Of a stretch of 45,819 nt of DNA, positions 28,067-37,978 are shown one piece after another; within the stretch, counting starts at the first letter, position 1, and each line of letters begins with the position of its first letter. The DNA is taken from NCBI RefSeq assembly GCF_000422785.1, contig NZ_AUGS01000021.1:1-45819 (forward strand). Direction: 5' to 3'. The stretch comes from Pseudovibrio exalbescens DSM 16456 (GTDB lineage: Bacteria; Pseudomonadota; Alphaproteobacteria; Rhizobiales; Stappiaceae). The notes under the pieces were generated by a model. It saw nothing but the letters and a program-made list of their open reading frames with translations. It was not told where the DNA came from and did no database searches. The position numbers and the translations under genes are program-made.

Positions 28067-29119
28067 ATGTTCAGCCCCTTACTCGCTCATCTGGATTCAT
28101 CCCTTGGAAATCTGCCTCAAGGTCCGCGCAATACTATAGCTGACGTGCCGGGGGTGCAGGTTGGTCATGTGACCTTGGCCGAAGGGGCGGTGCAAACCGG
28201 TGTCACGGCTGTGACAATTGGTGAAGAAAACCCGTTTCATGAGCGGATACGGGCGGCAGCGCATGTGTTGAATGGCTTTGGCAAGAGCACCGGGTTGGTT
28301 CAGGTCGAAGAATTGGGCCAATTGGAAACCCCTTTGGTGCTGACAAACACCTTGTCGGTTGGTGCCGCTCATGAAGGTGTGGTGCGATACATGATCGAGC
28401 GCACACCAGAGATCGGCCGCGAAGCGGGAACGGTCAATCCGGTTGTTTTTGAATGCAACGATGGCTATCTCAATGACATTCGGTCACTTTCCATAAAGCC
28501 CCACCACGTTGCGGAAGCTATTGAAGCGGCTTCTTCGGAGTTTGATCAAGGCGCGGTAGGCGCCGGGCGCGGCATGTCCGCTTTCGGATTGAAGGGCGGC
28601 ATTGGCAGTGCGTCCCGACAGATCACCGTTGGCGGCAAGCTCTTTTATGTTGGGGCACTTGTTTTGACCAATATGGGACGCATGCCGGACTTCATCATGA
28701 ACGGGCTGGATCTGGGGCCGCAACTCGAGCATGCGCTGGAGGATGAAACGGCGGGTCCGGAAAAAGGCTCGATCATCATGATCGTGGGAACGAACCTGCC
28801 GCTGTCGGATCGACAACTGAAGCGCGTTGCCAAGCGCACGGGCGTGGCTTTGGCGCGCACGGGATCTTATTTCGGGAATGGCAGTGGCGACATCGCGCTG
28901 GCTTTTACTACAGCTGATCCAATTCTGCTCAACTCACGAAAGCGCTTTCAAACAATACAGCAGCTGGATGAAGCGCGGATCGACCGTGTGTTCCGCGCAA
29001 CAGTTGATGCGACCGAGGCGGCCATCCTCAACTCCATGCTTGCCGCAGAAACTGTCGTCGGGCGCACCAATCATGTGCGCCGGGGCTTGCGCAATGTTCT
29101 GGAGGATTTGAGCATCTGA
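28067..29119 (+). CDS. P1-family aminopeptidase/D-esterase (DmpA-like)
   Basis: Cytoplasmic Ntn-hydrolase-like peptidase of 350 residues in the DmpA/BapA family, which cleaves N-terminal L- or D-amino acids or beta-peptides. Family blocks seen: NTIADVPGVQVGHVTL, LTNTLSVGAAHEGVV, VGAGRGMSAFGLKGGIG and SIIMIVGTNLPLSDRQLKRV. In this family the chain cuts itself before a serine in GSII; here that is Gly234-Ser235, making Ser235 the nucleophile and new N-terminus. The upstream ribosome site is weak. The substrate is not predictable. Confidence 0.9.
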   Translation: MFSPLLAHLDSSLGNLPQGPRNTIADVPGVQVGHVTLAEGAVQTGVTAVTIGEENPFHERIRAAAHVLNGFGKSTGLVQVEELGQLETPLVLTNTLSVGAAHEGVVRYMIERTPEIGREAGTVNPVVFECNDGYLNDIRSLSIKPHHVAEAIEAASSEFDQGAVGAGRGMSAFGLKGGIGSASRQITVGGKLFYVGALVLTNMGRMPDFIMNGLDLGPQLEHALEDETAGPEKGSIIMIVGTNLPLSDRQLKRVAKRTGVALARTGSYFGNGSGDIALAFTTADPILLNSRKRFQTIQQLDEARIDRVFRATVDATEAAILNSMLAAETVVGRTNHVRRGLRNVLEDLSI

Positions 29120-29228
29120 GTGTCTGCCCTGCGGACTGGGTTGTGAACCGTACGATAAAAGAGGCGACTTTCAGGGCGCCAATCGTTTATTACCGGTGCT
29201 CATAGGCACGAAACGCAAGGGTAGAATA

Positions 29229-30338
29229 ATGGAGTGGTCACCACAGCAGGATCAGGCATTAACCGAAGCCGCCAACTGGTTGCGCCGTGGGCAGCAGCAG
29301 GTGTTTCGGCTGTTCGGATTTGCGGGAACCGGCAAGACCACTCTGGCGCGGCATCTTGCTGAAGGGATTGATGGCGATGTGGCGTTCGGAGCCTTTACCG
29401 GCAAAGCTGCCCATGTATTGCGCCAGAAGGGTTGTGGGGACGCGTCCACCATCCATTCGCTGATCTATCGACCTCGTGCGGCCAAAACCGATGAAGAAGA
29501 GGAAGAGGAAGGCCCGCAGTTCCGCCTCAACCGCGACAGCGCGGCGGCCAAGTGTGATCTTATCATCATTGATGAATGCTCCATGGTGGATGAAGATCTG
29601 GGGCGTGACTTGTTGTCTTTTGGCAAGAAAGTATTGGTTCTGGGCGATCCGGCACAGCTGCCGCCCGTCAAAGGCGGCGGGTTCTTCACCGAGGCTGAGC
29701 CGGACTTCATGTTGACCGAGGTGCATCGTCAGGCCAAGGACAATCCGATCGTGCGCATGTCCATGACAATTCGGGATGGCGGCGAGCTGGAGTACGGACA
29801 GTTTGGCGAAAGCGCCATCATCTCCCGGCGCGACATCGACCGAGAGCAGATTTTGGCGGCAGATCAGGTGCTTGTTGGAACCAACAAGACCCGTCGCTCC
29901 TACAATAACCGTATTCGCGATTTGAAAGGCTTCACCACTCAGATGCCGGCGGTAGGCGACAAGCTTGTCTGCTTGCGCAACGACAAGCAAAAAGGGCTGC
30001 TCAACGGCGGCTTGTGGGCCGTAAAGCGCCTCCGTCCGCCGCGGGGCAATAACATCCGTTTTGATGTGGTGTCGGAAGACGATCTTTCCAAAACGGCGGT
30101 ACAGGTCAAGGTTTTGCCTGCCATGTTCGAAGAGGGGGGCGAACAGTTGCCCTATTCAATCCGCCGCCGGGCGGATGAGTTCGACTATGGCTATGCCTTG
30201 ACCGTGCACAAGTCGCAAGGTTCGCAATGGGATAATGTGGTGCTGTTTGATGAAAGCTGGGCGTTCCGTGAACACCAGCAGCGCTGGCTCTACACCGCGG
30301 TGACCCGTGCGGCGCAGCGCATCACGGTTGTACGCTGA
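29229..30338 (+). CDS. RecD-like SF1 DNA helicase
   Basis: Compact superfamily 1B helicase of 369 residues. Motif I GFAGTGKTT (30-38), motif II LIIIDECSMVD (111-121), motif III GDPAQLPPV, and a UvrD-C-like end with YALTVHKSQGSQWDNVV and YTAVTRA. It has an unusual run of glutamates (about 89-94) between motifs Ia and II. It is much shorter than RecD or RecD2 and resembles the Dda-like stand-alone helicases of phages and alphaproteobacteria. The ATG at 29229 follows AAGGG; the frame is open 11 codons earlier. It is upstream of tex and in the same direction. Confidence 0.85.
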   Translation: MEWSPQQDQALTEAANWLRRGQQQVFRLFGFAGTGKTTLARHLAEGIDGDVAFGAFTGKAAHVLRQKGCGDASTIHSLIYRPRAAKTDEEEEEEGPQFRLNRDSAAAKCDLIIIDECSMVDEDLGRDLLSFGKKVLVLGDPAQLPPVKGGGFFTEAEPDFMLTEVHRQAKDNPIVRMSMTIRDGGELEYGQFGESAIISRRDIDREQILAADQVLVGTNKTRRSYNNRIRDLKGFTTQMPAVGDKLVCLRNDKQKGLLNGGLWAVKRLRPPRGNNIRFDVVSEDDLSKTAVQVKVLPAMFEEGGEQLPYSIRRRADEFDYGYALTVHKSQGSQWDNVVLFDESWAFREHQQRWLYTAVTRAAQRITVVR

Positions 30339-30354
30339 GGGCGCGAGTCCCACC

Positions 30355-30373
30355 GCCCGAAATTGGGCTTTTT
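30355..30373 (+). terminator. Weak terminator after the helicase
   Basis: GCCC-N6-GGGC followed by TTTTT between the helicase and tex; the stem is short. Confidence 0.4.
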
Positions 30374-30431
30374 CTTCAGGTTTATTTTGCGTTGGCGCGA
30401 TGGGCGTGCCGACAGCTTCAATGGGTAAACA

Positions 30432-32843
30432 ATGTCCGATACGACTGCTTCTGTTTCTTCCACTCCATCCAAGGCCAGTGCGCTTCCTCCTGAAATCGCG
30501 CTGCGCATAGCGCGCCGGATTTCTGAGGAGATCGGCTGTGCGGCCGGGCAGGTTAGTGCCGCTGTTCAGCTTCTGGATGAAGGCGCCACCGTGCCGTTTG
30601 TGGCGCGCTATCGTAAGGAAGCGACGGGCGGGTTGGATGATACGCAGTTGCGTACGCTGGAAGAGCGCTTGATCTACATGCGGGAGATGGAGGATCGCCG
30701 CAAGGCTATCGTCAAATCCATCGAGGAGCAGGGCAAGCTCACCGATGACCTTGCCAAACAGATTGCAGCAGCGGACAGCAAGGCGGCTCTGGAAGACCTG
30801 TACCTGCCTTACAAGAAGAAGCGCCGCACAAAGGCGCAGATTGCGCGTGAAGCAGGGCTTGAGCCGCTTGCAGATTTGCTCTTGTCGGACCCCACTCGCC
30901 AGCCGGAAACGGAAGCGGCGACCTTCGTTGATGCCGACAAGGGGTTTGCCGATGCCAAAGCGGTGCTGGATGGGGCGCGGCAAATACTCATGGAACGGTT
31001 TTCGGAAAACGCGCAGCTTGTGGGCCGCCTGCGTACCTATGTTGCGAAAAATGGCGTCGTCCAAGCCAAGGTTGTCGAGGGCAAAGAACAGGAGGGCGCC
31101 AAGTTTGCTGATTATTTCGATTATGCCGAAAGCTGGTCGAAGATCCCGAGTCACCGGGCTTTGGCTCTGTTTCGTGGGCGCAATGAAGGGGTTCTCTCCG
31201 TCGACCTGACGGTGGATGCAGACGATGTTTCCAAGGTCAAGCCAGTGGAGCAGATGATTGCCGATGCCGCCGGCATCGAAGACCGTGGTCGCCCCGCCGA
31301 CAAGTGGCTGTCCGACGTGGTGCGCTGGACCTGGAAGGTGAAGGTCGGGTTGCATGTTGAGCTGGATCTCATGAGTGATTTGAAGGATCGAGCCGAAGAA
31401 GAAGCCATCAATGTTTTCGCCCGTAACCTCAAGGACCTGTTGCTTGCCGCGCCAGCAGGCGCGCGGGCGACGTTGGGCCTTGATCCAGGCATCAGAACCG
31501 GCGTCAAGGTCGCAGTTGTCGATGCAACCGGCAAGTTGGTGGATACGGCGACGATTTATCCGTTCCAGCCACGCAATGACGTTGTGGGCTCCATTGCTGT
31601 TCTCAAGGCGCTGATTGCAAAACATCATGTTGGCTTGATTGCCATTGGCAACGGCACAGCAAGCCGCGAAACAGATCGTTTGGCCGCAGATCTCCTGAAG
31701 GAAATCCCAGCGGATGCCCGCCCGATCAAGGTCATGGTCAATGAGGCCGGCGCATCGGTGTATTCGGCCTCGGCGCTTGCGGCCAAGGAAATGCCAGATA
31801 TCGATGTGTCCTTGCGCGGCGCGGCATCCATTGCGCGCCGCTTGCAGGATCCGCTGGCCGAGCTTGTGAAGATCGAGCCCAAGTCGATTGGGGTGGGGCA
31901 GTATCAGCACGACGTGAACCAGACAAAACTGGCGCGTGCTCTTGATGCTGTTGTTGAAGATGCCGTGAACGCGGTTGGAGTGGATCTGAATACGGCCTCT
32001 GCCTCTCTGCTGGCGCGGATTTCCGGGTTGAGTGACAGTCTGGCCAAGGCCGTTGTGGAGCACCGCAACAGTATCGGTCGCTTCAAAAACCGAAAGGAAC
32101 TGTTGAAGGTGTCCCGTCTGGGCCCGAAAGCGTTTGAGCAGTGTGCGGGGTTCCTGCGCATATCTGATGGTGACAATCCGCTGGATGCCTCATCCGTTCA
32201 CCCGGAAGCCTACCCGGTGGCGCAGAAGATCGTGAAGGCCTGCGGGCGTGATCTACGCGACATCATGGGCTCCAAGGTGCTGGCCAATCTGGATCCCAAG
32301 GAGTTCATTGACGATACTTTCGGCCTGCCAACCGTGAAGGATATCTTTGCGGAACTGGAAAAACCGGGTCGCGATCCTCGTCCCGAGTTCAAGACCGCAA
32401 CCTTTCAGGATGGTGTTGAAACCATTTCCGACTTGCGTTCGGGCATGATGCTGGAAGGGACGGTCACCAATGTGACGAACTTCGGAGCCTTCGTGGATAT
32501 TGGCGTCCATCAGGATGGTCTGGTCCACGTTTCGCAACTGGCTGATCGGTTCGTGGATGACCCGCACAAGGTTGTCAAGGCGGGCGACATCGTGAAGGTG
32601 CGGGTTGTCGAAGTGGATGTCCAGCGCAAGCGTATCGGGCTGACAATGAAGAAAGACAGTGGTGAGGCGCGTGAACAGGTGCGCGAACGCCAGTCCCGCG
32701 ATGCCGGCCCGCGCGGTGGCGGACGTGGCTCGGCGCCGCGTGGCGGGCAGAACCGTGGTGGAAAATCCAGTCAGGCGGACGCCGGAGGCAACAACGCAAT
32801 GGCAGCTGCATTGGCCGCTGCCTTCAACAAAGGCAAGAAATAG
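30432..32843 (+). CDS. tex: Tex, S1 domain RNA-binding protein
   Basis: Conserved nucleic-acid-binding protein of 803 residues linked to transcription and RNA metabolism. Tex N-terminal region with [15 protein letters not shown], then [18 protein letters not shown]. YqgF-like RNase H fold at about 350 ([17 protein letters not shown]). Helix-hairpin-helix region ([18 protein letters not shown]). S1 domain at about 675-745 ([21 protein letters not shown]). The C-terminal tail of about 50 residues is rich in Arg and Gly, adding RNA contacts, and lengthens the protein slightly over the enteric form. A modest ribosome site (GGGTAA) precedes the ATG. Confidence 0.95.
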   Translation: MSDTTASVSSTPSKASALPPEIALRIARRISEEIGCAAGQVSAAVQLLDEGATVPFVARYRKEATGGLDDTQLRTLEERLIYMREMEDRRKAIVKSIEEQGKLTDDLAKQIAAADSKAALEDLYLPYKKKRRTKAQIAREAGLEPLADLLLSDPTRQPETEAATFVDADKGFADAKAVLDGARQILMERFSENAQLVGRLRTYVAKNGVVQAKVVEGKEQEGAKFADYFDYAESWSKIPSHRALALFRGRNEGVLSVDLTVDADDVSKVKPVEQMIADAAGIEDRGRPADKWLSDVVRWTWKVKVGLHVELDLMSDLKDRAEEEAINVFARNLKDLLLAAPAGARATLGLDPGIRTGVKVAVVDATGKLVDTATIYPFQPRNDVVGSIAVLKALIAKHHVGLIAIGNGTASRETDRLAADLLKEIPADARPIKVMVNEAGASVYSASALAAKEMPDIDVSLRGAASIARRLQDPLAELVKIEPKSIGVGQYQHDVNQTKLARALDAVVEDAVNAVGVDLNTASASLLARISGLSDSLAKAVVEHRNSIGRFKNRKELLKVSRLGPKAFEQCAGFLRISDGDNPLDASSVHPEAYPVAQKIVKACGRDLRDIMGSKVLANLDPKEFIDDTFGLPTVKDIFAELEKPGRDPRPEFKTATFQDGVETISDLRSGMMLEGTVTNVTNFGAFVDIGVHQDGLVHVSQLADRFVDDPHKVVKAGDIVKVRVVEVDVQRKRIGLTMKKDSGEAREQVRERQSRDAGPRGGGRGSAPRGGQNRGGKSSQADAGGNNAMAAALAAAFNKGKK

Positions 32844-32857
32844 CCTAGAACATTTCC

Positions 32858-32881
32858 GAAAGGCGCTTGCGAGCGCCTTTC
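32858..32881 (+). terminator. Intrinsic terminator after tex
   Basis: GAAAGGCGCT-TGCG-AGCGCCTTTC, a perfect 10-bp stem 15 bases past the tex stop and upstream of the YaiI start. Confidence 0.75.
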
Positions 32882-32905
32882 TCGTTTCTGCAGCAGGGGC
32901 CTGTC

Positions 32906-33358
32906 ATGACCACCCAGATTTACGTTGATGCAGATTCCTGTCCCGTCAAGGCGGAGGTGTACCGGGTCGCGGAACGCTTTGGGCTGTTCGTTTTCGTGGT
33001 TGCCAACGCTTTCATGAATGTGCCGCGAGACCCGGACATTCGCCTCGTTGTCGTCAGCGAAGGACCGGATGAAGCGGACAACTGGATTGCCGAACGGGCA
33101 GGGCCGGGGGATTTGGTGATCACCCAAGACATTCCGCTGGCGTCGCGCTGCTTGAACGCAGGTGCGGCGGTGCTGTCGCCCAAGGGCAAGGAGTTTGATG
33201 CCAATTCCATCGGCATGGCTCTGGCTACGCGAAACCTGAAGGAAGATTTGCGTTCCTTCGGTGAGATGACCGGTGGGCCGCCGCCCTTTTCCCAAAGAGA
33301 CCGATCTCATTTTCTGCAAGCCATGGACCGGGTGCTTGTTCGGTTGAAGAGAGCGTAA
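32906..33358 (+). CDS. UPF0178 family protein (YaiI/YqxD)
   Basis: Small cytoplasmic protein of 150 residues in the UPF0178/DUF188 family, related to PIN/NYN-type nuclease folds. Conserved acidic residues are in YVDADSCPVKAEVYRVAER near the start and in DLVITQDIPLASRCLNAG in the middle; the pair DADxCPVK and TQDIPLA defines the family. The biochemical role is not established. The ATG at 32906 follows AGGGG, better than the upstream alternative at 32867, which lies inside the tex terminator. Confidence 0.9.
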   Translation: MTTQIYVDADSCPVKAEVYRVAERFGLFVFVVANAFMNVPRDPDIRLVVVSEGPDEADNWIAERAGPGDLVITQDIPLASRCLNAGAAVLSPKGKEFDANSIGMALATRNLKEDLRSFGEMTGGPPPFSQRDRSHFLQAMDRVLVRLKRA

Positions 33359-33363
33359 GAGAC

Positions 33364-33391
33364 AAAAAAGGCGGGAAATCCCGCCTTTTTT
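33364..33391. terminator. Bidirectional terminator
   Basis: AAAAAAGGCGGG-AAAT-CCCGCCTTTTTT lies between the convergent YaiI-like and DEAD-box genes and serves both directions. Confidence 0.9.
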
Positions 33392-33396
33392 GATGA

Positions 33397-35121
33397 TCAA
33401 TCCGAGGTGTTATGCCTTGGCGGGCGCGAGTCCCGACGTTCGCGATTGCTGCGGCGCGGGCCGCCTCCATCGCGCCGATCGCCGTGTCTCGGGCGCTTGT
33501 TGGGTGGGCGACGGTTACCCCGTTCCGGGTTGCCTTCGATCCGCGTAATCGTGATTGACTGCTCGCCTGTACCGTTCACCTTGATGGTTTCCATGAACTT
33601 GTCGGCCAGATGAGGGGCAAGTTCAAAACGGCTGTCGGCATCGAAAATGCGAATGGAACCGATATCGCGCTTGGTGATGTGACCTGCGCGACAAATCATC
33701 GGCAGCAACCAGCGCGGTTCGGCATTGTGCTTGCGCCCAACATTCAGGCGGAACCATACGCCGTTTTCGATGTTGCTGCGCGGACGGCGTTCGCGTTCCA
33801 TGTCAGGTGTCGACTGAAGCAGCTCTTCCGGTGCCGGCAGTTTGCTTTTGACAGAGCGCACAAACGCTGCCGCAATCACATCGGCGGAGTACTTTTCCAA
33901 CAACGCAGTTGCCAAAGCCTGATCATCCTCGGCGATTTCCTCAGCGAGTTCGGCACTGTTGAGAATCCGTTCGCGGTCTTTCTCGATGATTTCAGAGGCT
34001 GCAGGCGCAGCCCCCCACTCTGCCTTGACCTTGGCGCCGCTGAGCAGGCGCATAGCAGCACGGCGTCGGGTGTGTGGTACGATCAGCGTACACACGCCCT
34101 TGCGTCCTGCGCGGCCTGTTCGGCCGGATCGGTGTAGCAACGTTTCTGAGTTGTTGGGCAGATCAGCGTGGATCACCAGATCCAGATTCGGTAGGTCGAT
34201 ACCGCGCGCGGCCACGTCCGTTGCGACACAAACACGAGCACGCCCATTTCGCATGGACTGAAGCGCCTGATTACGCTCGTTCTGCGTCAATTCACCAGAC
34301 AGCGCTACCACGGCAAAGCCACGGTTACCCAGACGGGCGGACAGATGCTTCACCATTTCGCGCGTGGCGCAGAAGATGATGGCGTTCTGGGCTTCGTAGA
34401 AGCGCAGAGCGTTGATGATCGCATTATCACGGTCGTTCGGCGCAACCTGCAGCGCGCGGTATTCGATATCCGTGTGCTGTTGGCGCTCCGTGACTGTCGA
34501 GATGCGCACAGCATCCTTTTGGTACGTTTTTGCGAGTGCCGCGATCTGTTTTGGTACCGTGGCCGAGAACATCAGTGTGCGACGTTCCACGGGTGCAGCA
34601 CCGAGGATGAACTCCAGGTCTTCACGAAAGCCCAGGTCCAGCATTTCATCGGCTTCATCCATCACGACGGTACGTAGTGCCGACATGTCCAGATAGCCGC
34701 GTTCGATATGGTCTCGTAGGCGCCCCGGCGTTCCAACCACAATGTGCGCGCCAGCCGTCAGGGCTCGGCGCTCCTTGCGCATGTCCATACCGCCGACACA
34801 GGTCGCAAACTTTGCACCTGCTTCGCCATAGAGCCACTGCAGCTCGTTGTTGACCTGTAGCGCCAGTTCGCGCGTAGGGGCAACGACAAGCGCAATCGGC
34901 TCACCGGCGTGCGGCAGTGTTCCTGTGTCACCAAGGACTTCGGGCGCAATGGCAAGACCGAATGCAACGGTTTTGCCTGAGCCGGTCTGGGCCGAAACCA
35001 GAAGGTCGGCGCCATTGGCGTCAGCTTCAAGGACAGCGGATTGGACGGGCGTTAGTGTGGTGTAGCCGCGCTTTTCCAGTGCGGTGGAAAGCGTTGGGGC
35101 AACCCCTTCAAAATTCGTCAT
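33397..35121 (-). CDS. DEAD-box RNA helicase with DbpA domain
   Basis: ATP-dependent RNA helicase of 574 residues. Q motif region (LTPVQSAVL), motif I AQTGSGKT (44-51), PTRELA (82-87), TPGRL, DEAD (155-158), SAT, and motif VI HRSGRTGRAG. A DbpA-type RNA-binding domain occupies about 455-530 (VWFRLNVGRKHNAEPRWLLP), and a strongly basic Arg-rich tail closes the protein. This suggests ribosome assembly or cold-adaptation RNA remodelling, as for DeaD/CsdA and DbpA, but the exact paralogue is not decided. The ribosome site is weak. The 35122-35379 gap upstream holds no other gene and may include a long leader. Confidence 0.92.
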   Translation of the reverse strand: MTNFEGVAPTLSTALEKRGYTTLTPVQSAVLEADANGADLLVSAQTGSGKTVAFGLAIAPEVLGDTGTLPHAGEPIALVVAPTRELALQVNNELQWLYGEAGAKFATCVGGMDMRKERRALTAGAHIVVGTPGRLRDHIERGYLDMSALRTVVMDEADEMLDLGFREDLEFILGAAPVERRTLMFSATVPKQIAALAKTYQKDAVRISTVTERQQHTDIEYRALQVAPNDRDNAIINALRFYEAQNAIIFCATREMVKHLSARLGNRGFAVVALSGELTQNERNQALQSMRNGRARVCVATDVAARGIDLPNLDLVIHADLPNNSETLLHRSGRTGRAGRKGVCTLIVPHTRRRAAMRLLSGAKVKAEWGAAPAASEIIEKDRERILNSAELAEEIAEDDQALATALLEKYSADVIAAAFVRSVKSKLPAPEELLQSTPDMERERRPRSNIENGVWFRLNVGRKHNAEPRWLLPMICRAGHITKRDIGSIRIFDADSRFELAPHLADKFMETIKVNGTGEQSITITRIEGNPERGNRRPPNKRPRHGDRRDGGGPRRSNRERRDSRPPRHNTSD

Positions 35122-35379
35122 TTAAAGTTCTTTCAAGGAAAGAGTGCAACCCGCCTCGCCAGACGAGTATCTTATGGAGCGCATGGGTCCACATCCCGGA
35201 GGGTCTTTTACTCAAATAAAACGGCGAGGTCAACGTAAGCACCCTGAAGTATTACAGGGATGTCGTGTTATTGCGCGCCAAGCAGAACATCCATGTCATA
35301 GGGCTGTTGCGTATATCTGGCGGTTTTCGCATGCTCCCATGAAGTCACGGGGCTACACATACAAGACGGGAGAAGACTG

Positions 35380-35802
35380 ATGAAAGCGCCATCTCTTAAC
35401 AGGCGGCTTGCAGCCGCAAAAGCAGTCGGGCTCGTGGTGGGACTTGTCATTTTTTTTATTACACCTTTGGTGTGGCCCGATGCTGACATGATGTTGCGGA
35501 TCGGGATGCTGCTCTGGTACGTGACGCTTGGTGGCATTATTGGGCTTGCCGGTGTTTTGGACCGGCACCCGGCGCTGGGCATCGCCTTGCCTTGGTGGCT
35601 GTTGGCCCCGCTGCTGGGTGGGTGGATGAATTTGGTGATCGTGCTGTTTACCTATGACCGTTTTAAGGCGCTAACCCTCTCAAATTTCGGGGATGTTGGC
35701 ATTTATGCCTCGCCATTCTGGTTTGTGCCCGAAGGTGTCTTGTTCGGGCTGGTTGCGGGTGGGGTGGCCCATCTGGCAGGGGGCTCGGGCCGCAAACCGT
35801 GA
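35380..35802 (+). CDS. Hypothetical membrane protein, 140 residues
   Basis: Four likely membrane helices (about 14-32, 38-58, 69-89 and 114-132) joined by short polar loops, with a basic N-terminus MKAPSLNRRLAAAKA. GGGAGAAG lies just before the ATG. The family was not recognised. It is followed in the same direction by another small membrane protein. Confidence 0.65.
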   Translation: MKAPSLNRRLAAAKAVGLVVGLVIFFITPLVWPDADMMLRIGMLLWYVTLGGIIGLAGVLDRHPALGIALPWWLLAPLLGGWMNLVIVLFTYDRFKALTLSNFGDVGIYASPFWFVPEGVLFGLVAGGVAHLAGGSGRKP

Positions 35803-35889
35803 TATCGGTTTGCCGGGCGGCCTGTTGCATCCGGGGCTCTGCTCCACTAAGTCGGGATCCATAGCAGGTATTTTTGTGAAAGTATTCCT

Positions 35890-36096
35890 ATGGACGAGCT
35901 CTTGGGCCTATTTACCAACATGTCCCGTTGGTGGGGGGTGGTGTTTCTGGTGGTGTTTATGGTGTCGGGACGCATGTTCCGGGATACATGGCGCGCCCAG
36001 AAACAAGGTTGGCAAGCCAAGTGCAGCGTCTATGGCGTGATCGCTGCACTCATGTTTGGATTGATGGTGTTCGGCAGCTTCGACTTTTCCAGCTAG
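35890..36096 (+). CDS. Hypothetical membrane protein, 68 residues
   Basis: Two likely helices (about 13-30 and 44-63) with a basic cytoplasmic-type loop between them (RMFRDTWRAQKQGWQAK). The ribosome site is weak. The frame converges on nqrM and shares a hairpin with it. Family not recognised. Confidence 0.55.
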   Translation: MDELLGLFTNMSRWWGVVFLVVFMVSGRMFRDTWRAQKQGWQAKCSVYGVIAALMFGLMVFGSFDFSS

Positions 36097-36102
36097 CACA
36101 TG

Positions 36103-36135
36103 CCCTGCGCTGAAACGCCGCGGCTTTGCGCAGGG
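36103..36135. terminator. Hairpin between convergent genes
   Basis: CCCTGCGC-N17-GCGCAGGG, with a further GCCGCGGC pairing option in the loop, between the 68-residue membrane protein and the nqrM stop. Confidence 0.55.
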
Positions 36136-36169
36136 GTGTCGTGCCTTCTTGCCGAACACAATTACGGAA

Positions 36170-36409
36170 TCAGGCAGCGCTACTGTTGGCGGCCTTGTTC
36201 TTGCAAGGGTGCAACTTGTCACGCAACGGGCTGTTGGGATCAACTTCGCGGTTGCAGATGACGCAATGGTCGCTGCCCTCGATGGCGTTCAAACCGCCGC
36301 AGCTGCCTTGAATGGGTTTGTTGCGGAACACCGCTCCAATGGCCATGCCGGCCATGACAATCATAAGCGCAGCAAAAACAACACCGAATACAGCAAAAAA
36401 GGTTGTCAT
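36170..36409 (-). CDS. nqrM: Na+-NQR maturation factor NqrM
   Basis: Small membrane-anchored protein of 79 residues (DUF539 family). One N-terminal helix (about 4-27) is followed by a cysteine motif: Cys37 in KPIQGSCGGLNA, Cys49 and Cys52 in DHCVICN, and Cys69 near the end. In Vibrio, NqrM is needed to assemble active Na+-NQR, probably by delivering iron for the site between NqrD and NqrE. It lies seven bases after apbE on the same strand, near but divergent from the nqr operon. Confidence 0.9.
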   Translation of the reverse strand: MTTFFAVFGVVFAALMIVMAGMAIGAVFRNKPIQGSCGGLNAIEGSDHCVICNREVDPNSPLRDKLHPCKNKAANSSAA

Positions 36410-36416
36410 AGGTCAG

Positions 36417-37454
36417 TTACCCCTGAGGTTGGTTCGGGCGAGCCTCGAGTTTGGAAAAGGCCGAAGACGCCTGTTCGGAAAACCCGCCTTGCGCGCGGAT
36501 GATCATGAATACCGGCAGGTTTTCCCGCTCCGCCAGTTCCATGCCCTTGTCCGGGCCCATGGCGTAGATGGCTGTCGCCCATCCATCCGCCAAAGCCGCT
36601 GTGTCTGCCAGCACAGTCACAGAGGCGAGCTTGTGACTGATAGGCCGTCCCGTGACCGGATCAATGATGTGAGACAGGCGTTTGCCGTCGACTTCCTTGT
36701 AGTTGCGGTAGTCGCCGGAGGTTGCCATGCCCATGTCCTCAACCTCGATCACGTGTTGCAAGACACGTTGAGACGGATCCGGCTTTTCTATGCCCACCAC
36801 CCAAGGTGTCCCTTTTGAATTCAGACCTTTGGCATAAAGGTCTCCGCCGATCTCCACGAGGTATTCGCTAAAACCGTTGTCTTCCAGTGTCGCGGCGATC
36901 TTGTCGACGCCAAACCCCTTTGCAATCGCAGAGAGGTTGACCGTGGTTTGCGGATTGACCTTGCGCAGCGCAGGCGGATCGGTCTCGAACTCCAACATGG
37001 TTGCCATGCCGACAGCGTTCAAGGCAGCATGGATTTCTTCTGCACTGGGTTCTGGCGGCAGATCTTCACTGGGGCCGAACCCCCACAAGTCGATCAGCGG
37101 CGCCAGCGTGACGTCAAATCGTCCGCCGCTCAGCTCATGCAGTTTCAACGAGGATTGCATGATATCGCTGAAGTCCTTGGAGACCGGCAGCCATTCCGTG
37201 CTGCGGGAGGCATTGAACCTTTCCACTTCGGAGGACGGAATCCAGTTGGATAGGCTGTTGTTGACCTCCTTGAGGCTGGCGTCAATGGCTTGCTGAAGTT
37301 TGGTGCCGCTGAGTGGATTGTCGCCCTTGATCACGCGCACGTGGTAGGTCGTGCCCATGGTGGAGCCGGAGAACTTGATTTCCTGCCGCGTGGCCTCTTC
37401 CGGGCTACAGGCCGCCAGAAGGAGCGCAAACAGGGCAAGAGCGAAACGATGCAT
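36417..37454 (-). CDS. apbE: FAD:protein FMN transferase ApbE
   Basis: Lipoprotein flavin transferase of 345 residues that attaches FMN to a threonine in the SGAT motifs of NqrB and NqrC. It has a lipobox LLAAC with Cys16 as lipidation site. Family motifs: NLSAIAKGFGVDKI, LVEIGGDLYAKG, HIIDPVTGRPISH and DTAALADGWATAIYAMG. The ATG at 37454 starts directly at the signal peptide and follows GAGG; the open frame continues 20 codons upstream. It is cotranscribed with nqrM and divergent from nqrA, with its own promoter in the 524-bp gap. Confidence 0.93.
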   Translation of the reverse strand: MHRFALALFALLLAACSPEEATRQEIKFSGSTMGTTYHVRVIKGDNPLSGTKLQQAIDASLKEVNNSLSNWIPSSEVERFNASRSTEWLPVSKDFSDIMQSSLKLHELSGGRFDVTLAPLIDLWGFGPSEDLPPEPSAEEIHAALNAVGMATMLEFETDPPALRKVNPQTTVNLSAIAKGFGVDKIAATLEDNGFSEYLVEIGGDLYAKGLNSKGTPWVVGIEKPDPSQRVLQHVIEVEDMGMATSGDYRNYKEVDGKRLSHIIDPVTGRPISHKLASVTVLADTAALADGWATAIYAMGPDKGMELAERENLPVFMIIRAQGGFSEQASSAFSKLEARPNQPQG

Positions 37455-37790
37455 GGAGGCCTCGGTCGTGACAGTGTTTTGCCGCGTAATCCGCTTTATT
37501 GCGTATGCTGTCAAGTGAAATGATGTTTGAACGATGGCTATGTCGATGCATTCAACCTTTGGTGGAGTTTTGGGCTAGCCACGTGGAGTCTTTATGCATC
37601 ACTCATCCACTGCCCTGCGTGGTTTTCCGGAAAAAGCGACTTTAACGTGACGGCAGACGTTAGAATTACTCTTGAAATATCAGGGGTCGCCGGATACCTA
37701 GTCATGGAATCCACGTAAGTCTAATTGCCGTAATGTGGGATTGTGATGCGCGGCAAACCAGACCCGTGGTGGGGGTGTGTGGTGAAGGTT

Positions 37791-37904
37791 GCGCAGTGCA
37801 GGGGGGTACCTGCTACTGTGCGTTGCACCACCGGGCCGGGCGCATCGATCCCAAGACGATGCATGGATTTCAGGTATCAGCCAGCTGGTGCAATCGCGCC
37901 GGTG
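37791..37904 (+). promoter_or_regulatory. Possible structured leader of the nqr operon
   Basis: The 524-bp gap between apbE and nqrA (37455-37978) has no convincing gene. Near its end, GCGCAGTGCAGG (37791-37802) can pair imperfectly with CCTGCTACTGTGC, and GTTGCACC (about 37823-37830) can pair with GGTGCAAT about 60 bases later. I do not recognise a known riboswitch; in particular it lacks the conserved blocks of the FMN element. Confidence 0.25.
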
Positions 37905-37978
37905 CCAACCCTGAAACTCTCTTGCCAGTGCTTTCCCCTTCCAGAAAACGTCCTATTGGAGCCTAGCAAGGGTAAGGG

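Noticed and set aside
30156-32063. 635-residue open frame on the minus strand
   Set aside because: Antisense to tex, which is unmistakable. Such mirrors arise from third-position GC bias.
37741-37978. Possible FMN riboswitch before nqrA
   Set aside because: The conserved FMN-element blocks are absent; only generic complementary stretches are seen.
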